Shown: positions 8,341 to 15,547 of the stretch, one piece after another
How positions within the stretch are numbered: the first letter of the stretch is position 1
Layout: every line of letters begins with the position of its first letter
Source: Lentisphaeria bacterium
GTDB lineage: Bacteria; Verrucomicrobiota; Lentisphaeria; Victivallales; UBA1829
NCBI GenBank assembly: GCA_017629515.1
Contig: JAGBXB010000013.1
Span: 1 to 58,631, forward strand
Reading direction: 5' to 3'
DNA: 58,631 nucleotides
Program-made: the position numbers and the translations under genes
Notes under the pieces: generated by a model
Told to the model about the DNA's origin: nothing
What the model saw: the letters and a program-made list of their open reading frames with translations, nothing else
The model's database searches: none

Positions 8341-9678
8341 TTACTCATCCTTTTTTTCCGGCAGCGGATTCTTCTTCATATTCTTTTCCCTGCGCAAGCG
8401 GTCAAAATAGGCAAGGCGTTTATTGATCTCCCGTTCAAAACCCCGTTCCGGCGGTTTATAGAAGTGCTGTCTTGCCATCTTTTCCGGAAAATAATTCTGA
8501 CCGGAAAAGGCATCCGGAAGATCCTGATCGTATTGATATCCCTCGCCATACCCCAGTTGTTTCATAAGTTTCGTGGGGGCATTGAGTATGTGCATGGGGG
8601 GATTGAGTGTCCCGTATTCTCTGGCTGTTTTGACGGCATTGCCCCATGCTTTATAGGCACTGTTGGATTTGGGGGCGGTGGCAAGGTAGATCACCAGCTG
8701 GGAGATGGCGATATCCCCTTCCGGCGAACCAAGTCTTTCATAAGCATTCCAACAGGAAATGGCGATATTGACTGCATTGGGATCGCACATGCCCACATCC
8801 TCCATGGCGAAACGGGTCAGGCGGCGCAGGATATACAGAGGGTCTTCCCCACCCGTTACCATCCTTGCCGCCCAGTAGAGGGCCGCATCCACATCCGAAC
8901 CACGCAGGGATTTATGCAGGGCACTGATGAGATTGTAGTGACCGTCCCCGCTTTTATCGTACCCCGGAGCGCGTTTCTGCATGATTTTTAAAAGCCCCTC
9001 TTTATTGAGAAGCGTCCCCTCATTCACCAGATCGAAAAGAGTTTCCACAAGATTAATGGTATATCTGCCGTCCCCGTCGGCAAGATCTTTCAAAACCTGC
9101 CTTGCCTCTTCATCTACAGGCAAAGGACGCGCTTTCACCTTTTCCGCCCTCTGAATGATCTTTTCCAGTGCATTATCATCCAGTGGCTTCATTACAAAAA
9201 CTTTACAGCGGGAGAGCAAAGCACTGTTCAACTCAAAAGAGGGATTTTCCGTTGTCGCACCGACAAGAATGACCGTACCATTTTCCACATAGGGGAGAAA
9301 ACCATCCTGCTGTGCCCGGTTGAAACGGTGGATCTCATCCACAAAAAGAAGTGTTTTTTTCCCTACCCGGCGCATTTCAGAGGCTTCTTCAAAAGCTTTC
9401 CTCAAATCACTGATCCCTGAAAATACAGCGGAAAGGGCCACAAAATGCAAATCGGTACAGTTGGCAAGGATCCTTGCCGCCGTTGTTTTGCCGCATCCGG
9501 GCGGCCCCCACAGAATAAAACTGGATATGCAATGATTATCCACCATACGGCGCAAAGGGCCATCGGCACCGAGAAGATGCTCCTGCCCCGCGATCTCATC
9601 CAGAGTGGTGGGCCGCAATTCATCTGCAAGGGGGCGGGAGGAAAGTTGTGAAAAAAGGGTATCCTGATCGTTCAACAT
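8341..9678 (-). CDS. rarA: Replication-associated recombination protein A (AAA+ ATPase)
   Basis: This frame encodes 445 residues, the normal length for RarA/MgsA, a cytoplasmic AAA+ ATPase related to clamp loaders that acts at stalled replication forks. Walker A is GPPGCGKT at 58-65, Walker B is LLFVDEIHRFN at 110-120, sensor 1 is GATTENPSFELNSALLSRC, and the C-terminal part has the family-typical RGSDVDAALYWAARM and YLATAPKSNSAY. It lies 5 bases downstream of a hypothetical gene and is convergent with the AraC gene. The identification is firm. Confidence 0.95.
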   Translation of the reverse strand: MLNDQDTLFSQLSSRPLADELRPTTLDEIAGQEHLLGADGPLRRMVDNHCISSFILWGPPGCGKTTAARILANCTDLHFVALSAVFSGISDLRKAFEEASEMRRVGKKTLLFVDEIHRFNRAQQDGFLPYVENGTVILVGATTENPSFELNSALLSRCKVFVMKPLDDNALEKIIQRAEKVKARPLPVDEEARQVLKDLADGDGRYTINLVETLFDLVNEGTLLNKEGLLKIMQKRAPGYDKSGDGHYNLISALHKSLRGSDVDAALYWAARMVTGGEDPLYILRRLTRFAMEDVGMCDPNAVNIAISCWNAYERLGSPEGDIAISQLVIYLATAPKSNSAYKAWGNAVKTAREYGTLNPPMHILNAPTKLMKQLGYGEGYQYDQDLPDAFSGQNYFPEKMARQHFYKPPERGFEREINKRLAYFDRLRREKNMKKNPLPEKKDE

Positions 9679-9683
9679 GGTTC

Positions 9684-10325
9684 TTATCCGTTTTTGCCTT
9701 CTTTCCGTATCCGGAAAAGAAAGGCAATGATCTTTTCTCTTGACTCCATAAGACTGCGGAAATGGTATTGGCAGCTATCTTTGCATGCGGAAAAGTTTTC
9801 TTCCAGAGAATGCAGTTCCCCGCAGATGAAATTGATCCTTGCAAGCATTCTTTTTGCGATCGCCGCCTTCAATGAGCGTGACCGGGGATCACCCTCCACA
9901 AGATCCATCAGATCGGAACTTTGCAGTAAAAGTTGTCCGTAAGCGCAGGAAATACGCATAAAAGGCATGGAGGGAAGGTTTTTGGCCCGTGCAAACTCCT
10001 GTGCCCACAAACGGGCAAGGCGGGAAAAAAGCATAAAGGAGGCTGCGCCATCCCGTTTTGTCCAGTTGATGTCATTTTCACTTTCAGCGCCGTTTTCCGT
10101 ATTGTGTTTGCGGAAATACCGCACAAGTTTTTCCGTAAGGGCGGGATCATTGATCTTCCGGTATTCCGGGTCATGGGCAAGTTTGCGCATGACAAGAGCG
10201 TCTTCACAGGGTAAATCGATATACCGGAAAAGTTCCCTCATATACAAATTGACTCTGGCATCATCCGCTTTAAAAGCGTTTTCCCAGTCAAATTCGCTCC
10301 AATTATCTGTGGATTGATGAGGCAT
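9684..10325 (-). CDS. Conserved-looking hypothetical protein
   Basis: This frame encodes 213 residues with no signal peptide and no membrane segment. It is acidic at the N-terminus (DNWSEFDWENAFKADDARV), strongly helical, and Arg/Lys-rich at the C-terminus. I recognise no family. It ends 5 bases before rarA and follows rsfS by 75 bases, so it is probably co-transcribed with them. The intergenic bases 10347-10376 contain an inverted repeat (GGAAACG / CGTTTCC) that may attenuate transcription from rsfS. Confidence 0.6.
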   Translation of the reverse strand: MPHQSTDNWSEFDWENAFKADDARVNLYMRELFRYIDLPCEDALVMRKLAHDPEYRKINDPALTEKLVRYFRKHNTENGAESENDINWTKRDGAASFMLFSRLARLWAQEFARAKNLPSMPFMRISCAYGQLLLQSSDLMDLVEGDPRSRSLKAAIAKRMLARINFICGELHSLEENFSACKDSCQYHFRSLMESREKIIAFLFRIRKEGKNG

Positions 10326-10400
10326 GATCCTGTTGCTTCCCGTAAAGGAAACGAAAAAAAGAATTTTTCCGTTTCCTGAAATATCTTTATTTTTTTGTGC

Positions 10401-10994
10401 TTATTCAGCCGTTTTCTTTGCGGCAGGCTTTTTCGCTGTTGTTTTTTTCGCTGTTGTTTTCTTTGCGGCAGGCTTTTTGGCGGCAGCCGTTTTCTTTACA
10501 GTTGTCTTTTTTGCAGCTGTTTTCTTCGCTGTCGTTTTCTTTTCAGCAGCCTTTGCTTCACTTGCGGCAGTTTTTTTCAGTTCAGCAGCTTTCTTTCTCA
10601 ACTGTGCTTCAATGCGTTTGACCGCATCCACAGCAGGAACATCGTTCCAGAGAGTTTCCAGCTGGTATTCCTGACGTTTTTCTTCGGTCATGATATGGAT
10701 CATTACATTTCCATAATCCACGATCATCCAGCAGCTTTCCGCTGTTCCATCCATACGGAAAGGCTTGATGTTCATTTTTTCCAGAACTTCTCTTCTGATC
10801 CTTTCCGCCAAAGCCCCCACATGGGGTGTACTTGTAGCGGTACAGAGAAGAAAATAATCGCTGACCGCAGAATATTCTTTCAGATCCAGCCGGAGGATAT
10901 TTTCCGCTTTTCTGTCGTATGCAATCTCTTCACAAAGTCTGACAAGGAGTTCATCCGGAGTGAAATTTTCTTTTTTTGCTTTTGTTTCTGCCAT
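10401..10994 (-). CDS. rsfS: Ribosome silencing factor RsfS with a histone H1-like tail
   Basis: This frame encodes 197 residues. The start is at MAETKAKK with AAAGGA upstream; the frame could extend to 11066 but without support. Residues about 8-115 are the RsfS/Iojap domain (LCEEIAYDRKAENILRLDL, DYFLLCTATSTPHVGALAERI, MDGTAESCWMIVDYGNVMIH), which binds ribosomal protein L14 and blocks subunit joining in starvation. The last about 70 residues are almost only Lys, Ala and Thr (AAKK, TAKK units), resembling histone H1 tails. Typical RsfS proteins are 105-130 residues without such a tail, so the extension is unusual and may bind RNA or DNA. Confidence 0.88.
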   Translation of the reverse strand: MAETKAKKENFTPDELLVRLCEEIAYDRKAENILRLDLKEYSAVSDYFLLCTATSTPHVGALAERIRREVLEKMNIKPFRMDGTAESCWMIVDYGNVMIHIMTEEKRQEYQLETLWNDVPAVDAVKRIEAQLRKKAAELKKTAASEAKAAEKKTTAKKTAAKKTTVKKTAAAKKPAAKKTTAKKTTAKKPAAKKTAE

Positions 10995-11140
10995 TTTTCG
11001 TCCTTTCTCTTTACCGTTGTTTTTCTGTTTCTGCCTCAAAAATAGCACAGAAAAAACTTTATTCAAGTTAAAAATCTTCTTTTTAAGTGTTTTCCTTTAT
11101 TTTTCTGAAAAGTCTCCGATCCAGCTTTTTTTCCGTTTTT

Positions 11141-12262
11141 TTACAATTCCAAAGTATCTTCCTCATAAACGGAATGATCCTGATCGGTGAATTTTACATT
11201 GATCTCTTTCCCGGAGAATGTAAGAGCCGCCCCGGCAAATTCCTGCGGCTTGTTCCCGTCCCAACGGGATCCCACCACCAGCGGACAGGGCTGACCAAGA
11301 TGGTCGTGTTCACTTCCGCAACGGGAAAGGAAGGAACGGTGCAGATGACCGCTCAACATCACATGGGGTTTTACATGTTCTTTCAGAAGACTGCACCATT
11401 TTCTGTAACACTCCTGCTCAATATTGAAGGGTTCTTTCAGAACATAGGAAAACGGTACATGGGAGATCACAACTTTATATTTGACCCCTTCCTCCTCATA
11501 TTCCTTTGCCGCATTTCTGATGACTTCTTCAATATATTTTGTCTCTCTCTTTCTGAACGCGTGACAGCAGATCGTATTGCCGTATGCTTCATGGGAATCC
11601 TCTTTATCCTCTCCGCAATCCACAAGGATACCCCAGAGTGAACCCACCCGGAAAGTATAGAAACTGTGTCCGTAACGATTGGGGGTGTATGTGGCAAGAT
11701 CTTCGGCATGATTGCCCCGCAGGTCATGGTTGCCTCTGGAATAGACGGTGGGGATCTCCCCATTGGTCATTTTTCCGGCAATTTCATGGATGGTCATAAA
11801 ATTTTTGATCTCCCCGCTGTGATCGGGAATATCCCCATTGAGGATAAGAAGATCCAGTTTGTCTCCGAAGAAAGATCCTGTCCTTACAGGCAGATCCACT
11901 TTGTTATGGGTATCCGCCAGATGGTAGACATGGATATTATCCTCCGGAACACTGCGGAAAGGAATGGTGAAACTTTCCACGGCCCCGGTTTTGGAAAAAT
12001 AAGGGATCCTTTCCAGTACTCTTCTGAATTTGATGGTATAACTTTCCGCCCTGTCCAGTTCTTCCATAGGGACAACGATTTTATGGGTATCGCTTCCGGA
12101 ACGGAGGATGCCGTTACTGTCATCGAAATATTCTTCTCCGGCAACATCAAGCCACATCAGAGTTTCGCTTTTTACCACAATAAAGATCTGATACTCTTTT
12201 CCCACCGCATAAACAGCAGGAGGGAATGCCAGAACATCCGGAAGAGAAATACTTTTATCCAT
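11141..12262 (-). CDS. Calcineurin-like metallophosphoesterase
   Basis: This frame encodes 373 residues with an AAGGAG ribosome-binding site. An N-terminal beta-rich domain of about 110 residues precedes a metallophosphoesterase core with LADTH, LNGDIPDH, SRGNHD, ISHVP and SGHLH, the five metal-binding motifs of the family in order. The D-x-H of the first motif is shifted to D-T-H (HLADTH). There is no signal peptide, so it is cytoplasmic. The substrate could be a nucleotide or phosphodiester and is not predictable. The gene stands alone, 97 bases from the next gene on the same strand. Confidence 0.8.
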   Translation of the reverse strand: MDKSISLPDVLAFPPAVYAVGKEYQIFIVVKSETLMWLDVAGEEYFDDSNGILRSGSDTHKIVVPMEELDRAESYTIKFRRVLERIPYFSKTGAVESFTIPFRSVPEDNIHVYHLADTHNKVDLPVRTGSFFGDKLDLLILNGDIPDHSGEIKNFMTIHEIAGKMTNGEIPTVYSRGNHDLRGNHAEDLATYTPNRYGHSFYTFRVGSLWGILVDCGEDKEDSHEAYGNTICCHAFRKRETKYIEEVIRNAAKEYEEEGVKYKVVISHVPFSYVLKEPFNIEQECYRKWCSLLKEHVKPHVMLSGHLHRSFLSRCGSEHDHLGQPCPLVVGSRWDGNKPQEFAGAALTFSGKEINVKFTDQDHSVYEEDTLEL

Positions 12263-12359
12263 AAAAACTCCTTTTTATTTATATATACAAAATATAACAA
12301 AATAAAGAAAAAAATCAAACCCGTATGGAAAGAATTTTACAAATGAAAGGGAAAAATCT

Positions 12360-13964
12360 TTATTCAGGAATGTTTTTCAGGACTTTTCCGTTACGCTTTC
12401 TTTTGTGGAGGGGGGCTTCAAAATCGTAAAGAACGCCATTGACAAAGATTTTTTGGATCCCCTCCGGGAAGGTGTGCGGATGGGCAAAGTCGGCTTTTGA
12501 ATGGAATTTTTCCGGATCAAAAAGAATGAGATCGGCGTAGAATCCATTCCGGATCAACCCTCTTTGCGGTATGGAAAAGATCTTTGCAGGCAATCCTGTC
12601 ATCCGGTGGACTGCTTCTTCCGGAGAAAAACCCATGGAACGCAATAAATGGAAAAATTCCGGAAAAGAACCAAACCCTCTGGGGTGGCTTCTGCCTGTCG
12701 AATCCTCCTGCGGCCGGCTTGTTTCGTCACTGCCGCAGCAGACAAAATCTTTTTGCAGGATCTTTCTCATGTTTTCTTCACTCATACCGGCAAACGCTCC
12801 AATGGCGCCTGTCGAATCGTTTTTCAATATCTCTGTAATGATCTCCCCCGGCGTACGGGCAAACTCCTCCGCAATAAAGGCAATACTTTTTCCCCGGTAT
12901 TTTTTCATCTCTTCATACCGGGTATCTGCCAGAAGTACTTTTGCCCAATCTCTGGGGGCAGTATTGAGGAGAGAGACAAGTCTTTCACATTCTTTTGGAT
13001 CAGCGGCAAGTTTTTCCTGGATCTTCCTGTCGGTCATTTCTTCATATTCTCCCGGCAGAACAAGAGATAAACTTGTGGCGGAAAAGGTATAGGGATACCG
13101 GTCGGCAGTTACATATAATCCTTTGTTTGCCGCATCCCGGATCCTTTGAAAAACTTCCGGCAATTTCCCCCAGTTGCGCATTAAAGAAGTTTTCAGATGA
13201 CTGATATGCAGTTTTCCGCTTCCGCAGGAAGCAAGAAGAATGGCTTCCTCCACGGCCTCCGTAAGACGATCCCCCTCGCTGCGTAAATGCGTGGCATAGG
13301 GGAGGGAAAACTTTTTCAATACTGCCATGAGAGAAAGCAGTTCTTCTCTTGAAGATGTTCTTCCGGGCATATATAACAACCCTGTGGAAAGCCCCCATGC
13401 CCCCTGGGAAAGAGTTTTATGCAGCAAAGAGGCAAGAAGAGAACGCTTTTCCGCAGAATCCGTACTCTTTGCATCGTAGGAATACACACACCCTTTCAAT
13501 GTATTATGTCCGCACAGGGGGAGAACATTGACTGCCGGGAAACATTGCTGTAAATATTTTTCATAGGTGATAAAATCTTTCCACAGGATCTTCTGACCAT
13601 ATTTGCTGTATAATATATTCAGATGTTCCCGTACCTCCTCCGTGACAACAGGAAAAGGGGACAGCCCGCAGTTGCCGGTAACAATACTGGTCACACCCTG
13701 CATAATACTGCTTGATGCGTCCGGCGCAGCAAATAATGACATATCCGAATGGGTGTGGGTATCAATAAATCCCGGCGCAAGGAATGCTCCTTTTCCATCC
13801 AGTTTCCGGCAATTGCAGTAAGTATGCAGTCCTTTTCTGCTTACAGAAAGGATTTTTTCTCCGGAAAGCAATACTTCCCCCTCAAAAGGTTTCTGCAAAG
13901 AACCATCCAGGATTTGGACACCGGTAATAAGAAGATCTTTGTTTTCATTCATTTTCTTATTCAT
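12360..13964 (-). CDS. N-acyl-D-amino-acid deacylase / D-aminoacylase family amidohydrolase
   Basis: This frame encodes 534 residues, close to the usual length for D-aminoacylases. Amidohydrolase features are APGFIDTHTHSD (metal-binding H-x-H), VTGNCGLSPFP, HISHLK, CCGSDETSRP and the C-terminal ADLILFDPEKF. The family hydrolyses N-acylated D-amino acids or cleaves related dihydropyrimidine-type substrates in the cytoplasm. The start overlaps the stop of the upstream gene by 8 bases. A second in-frame ATG at 13952 is an alternative start. Co-transcription with the secreted proteins upstream is likely. The exact substrate is inference. Confidence 0.82.
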   Translation of the reverse strand: MNKKMNENKDLLITGVQILDGSLQKPFEGEVLLSGEKILSVSRKGLHTYCNCRKLDGKGAFLAPGFIDTHTHSDMSLFAAPDASSSIMQGVTSIVTGNCGLSPFPVVTEEVREHLNILYSKYGQKILWKDFITYEKYLQQCFPAVNVLPLCGHNTLKGCVYSYDAKSTDSAEKRSLLASLLHKTLSQGAWGLSTGLLYMPGRTSSREELLSLMAVLKKFSLPYATHLRSEGDRLTEAVEEAILLASCGSGKLHISHLKTSLMRNWGKLPEVFQRIRDAANKGLYVTADRYPYTFSATSLSLVLPGEYEEMTDRKIQEKLAADPKECERLVSLLNTAPRDWAKVLLADTRYEEMKKYRGKSIAFIAEEFARTPGEIITEILKNDSTGAIGAFAGMSEENMRKILQKDFVCCGSDETSRPQEDSTGRSHPRGFGSFPEFFHLLRSMGFSPEEAVHRMTGLPAKIFSIPQRGLIRNGFYADLILFDPEKFHSKADFAHPHTFPEGIQKIFVNGVLYDFEAPLHKRKRNGKVLKNIPE

Positions 13965-14427
13965 CCAGTTCCGGGATCACCGGGATGGAAAAATCTTCTT
14001 TTTTCTCCGGAAGAGGTGGAGGAAGAGGCTTTTTTCCGGAAGGATTGTTCCGGAGAGCCGAAGAAGTATTTTCCACTTTTGAGGAAAGGTTTTTCAATTC
14101 ATTATCCACTTTTTCTTTTATGACTTTTTCCGCTTCCAGCCGGATCTGGTTTACCGCTTTATCTCCCAGAACTTTCATCTCCTTTTCCGCCTTTTTTTTC
14201 CCTTCAAGCTTTGCCGTTTCAAAGATCAGGGAAAAATGGTGATATGCCTGGGAAAAGGAATATAAAATCCTTGCCTGCAAACCATCAAAAAAGGAGTCGA
14301 TATTTGTGCCGGTACGGGAAAATTCTGTTCTCTTTTCCTGTAAAGTGCCGGAAATGGTTTCTGCGGCAGGGAGCGTAAAAGAAAATACAGAAAATATCAT
14401 GAAAAAAATCCCAAAACATTTCTTCAT
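13957..14427 (-). CDS. Secreted hypothetical protein with coiled coil and Pro-rich tail
   Basis: This frame encodes 156 residues. The signal peptide is MKKCFGIFFMIFSVFSFTLPA. The centre (about 70-125) is rich in Lys, Glu and Leu with heptad spacing, suggesting a coiled coil, and the tail contains KKPLPPPLPEKK. The start overlaps the previous stop by ATGA and has a strong AAGGAG site. The function is unknown. Its place between a thioredoxin-fold protein and an amidohydrolase suggests a periplasmic role. Confidence 0.6.
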   Translation of the reverse strand: MKKCFGIFFMIFSVFSFTLPAAETISGTLQEKRTEFSRTGTNIDSFFDGLQARILYSFSQAYHHFSLIFETAKLEGKKKAEKEMKVLGDKAVNQIRLEAEKVIKEKVDNELKNLSSKVENTSSALRNNPSGKKPLPPPLPEKKEDFSIPVIPELDE

Positions 14428-15020
14428 TTTTTCAACTCCTTTTCAGAAGAAAGCATCTTTTCTCTTTCTTTCCGTATCCTTTTATAATGGGCTGATGCTC
14501 TTTTTTCCATATCGTCAAGCAATTCATCCGGAGAAAAGCTTCCTGTCCGCCTGCAAAGCATATTCCCCCAGGGCGTCCGGGGATCAAGAAGGAGGAATGT
14601 GGGATAATGCGTAACGGAAAATCTGGAACAAAGCTGTTCATTCTGTTTCCGGTGGGCACGGGAAAGGGAGTATTTGTCTTTGGGCAGATCTATATGCACA
14701 AGAATATGATCTTTTGCGGCTTTTTTTATAAAATTTTTATTGTATTTATACCGGGGGATGAGGTGGAAATGATTCCCGGAAGAAGCATCGGATACGGTGA
14801 AAAAAAGAAGCAGGAACTTCTTTTCCTGTAATGCTGTTTTCCTTGCTCCACGGAAATTATTACGCCAGGAATTTGTTTTGGTTTCTTTTTTTTCTGCCGG
14901 AAGATTTTCCTCCTGTCCGGAAAGAACGGAAAAGGAAAAAAGGAAGAAAAAAAGAACTGAAAGAAAAGATTTATAAGATCCAATCATTGCTTTTATAAAG
15001 GAAAAATCAGTTTTTTTCAT
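14424..15020 (-). CDS. Secreted thioredoxin-fold protein lacking the CxxC motif
   Basis: This frame encodes 198 residues. The start at 15020 overlaps the end of the CYTH gene by 14 bases; a longer frame to 15080 has no support. After a hydrophobic signal segment (FLSVLFFFLFSFSVLSG) comes a thioredoxin-like domain: KKFLLLFFTVSDASSGNHF takes the place of the usual catalytic loop, and the cis-Pro region is present in FSVTHYPTFLLLDP. The expected CxxC is replaced by SDASSG, so disulfide chemistry is unlikely. It may act as a binding or chaperone-like periplasmic protein. The fold call is from pattern recognition only. Confidence 0.62.
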   Translation of the reverse strand: MKKTDFSFIKAMIGSYKSFLSVLFFFLFSFSVLSGQEENLPAEKKETKTNSWRNNFRGARKTALQEKKFLLLFFTVSDASSGNHFHLIPRYKYNKNFIKKAAKDHILVHIDLPKDKYSLSRAHRKQNEQLCSRFSVTHYPTFLLLDPRTPWGNMLCRRTGSFSPDELLDDMEKRASAHYKRIRKEREKMLSSEKELKK

Positions 15021-15513
15021 CTTTTTCCCACTTCCTGTAAGGGTGTTCCGCAAGAAAGGAATTGCTGTATTTATGGTCATGGGTCACCTCTTCCCCAAGC
15101 CACGCAGGAATGGGAAAGGAGCTTTGGGAAGCAGGCAGTTCGATTTCCGCAACGACCAAACCGGCATTTTCACCGGAAAACTCATCGATTTCCCATCGGA
15201 GCATATTGCCTGCCGGAACGATATGCCGTGTCTTTTCCACCGTATTGCCGCAAAAATCCTTTAAGATCACACGGGCATCTTCCAGAGGAATACTGTATTC
15301 AAATTCATTGCGGGTGAAACTTTCTCCATCTGTCCCCCGGTTGCTTTTCAGCGTGAGGAACGCTTTTTCTCCCGCAATGCGTACTCTTTGCGTACAGAAT
15401 TTTTCCCCGCTCCGGATGGGGATATATGCCTGACAGAAGAAACTGGAAAAAGTCACTTCCTTTTTCCAGGAATCATCTTTCAGAAGGAATTTTCTTTCGA
15501 TCTCCTTTGCCAT
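15007..15513 (-). CDS. CYTH domain protein (class IV cyclase / triphosphatase family)
   Basis: This frame encodes 168 residues. The start at 15513 (MAKEIERKF) has AGGAAA upstream. The N-terminal EIERKFLL is the E-x-E-x-K signature of CYTH proteins; further conserved charged strands are TQRVRIAGEKAFLTLKSN, RNEFEYSIP, RWEIDEFSGENAGLVVAEIE. Proteins of this short form usually hydrolyse tripolyphosphate or thiamine triphosphate; cyclase activity is possible but less likely. It starts 35 bases downstream of topA and is probably co-transcribed. Confidence 0.85.
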   Translation of the reverse strand: MAKEIERKFLLKDDSWKKEVTFSSFFCQAYIPIRSGEKFCTQRVRIAGEKAFLTLKSNRGTDGESFTRNEFEYSIPLEDARVILKDFCGNTVEKTRHIVPAGNMLRWEIDEFSGENAGLVVAEIELPASQSSFPIPAWLGEEVTHDHKYSNSFLAEHPYRKWEKDEKN

Positions 15514-15547
15514 GGCAGTATTTCCTATCCGGCGTTGAGGAAACTCC

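Noticed and set aside
10395..11045. Phe/Cys-rich plus-strand frame opposite rsfS
   Set aside because: Its composition is produced by the complement of the Lys/Ala-rich tail codons.
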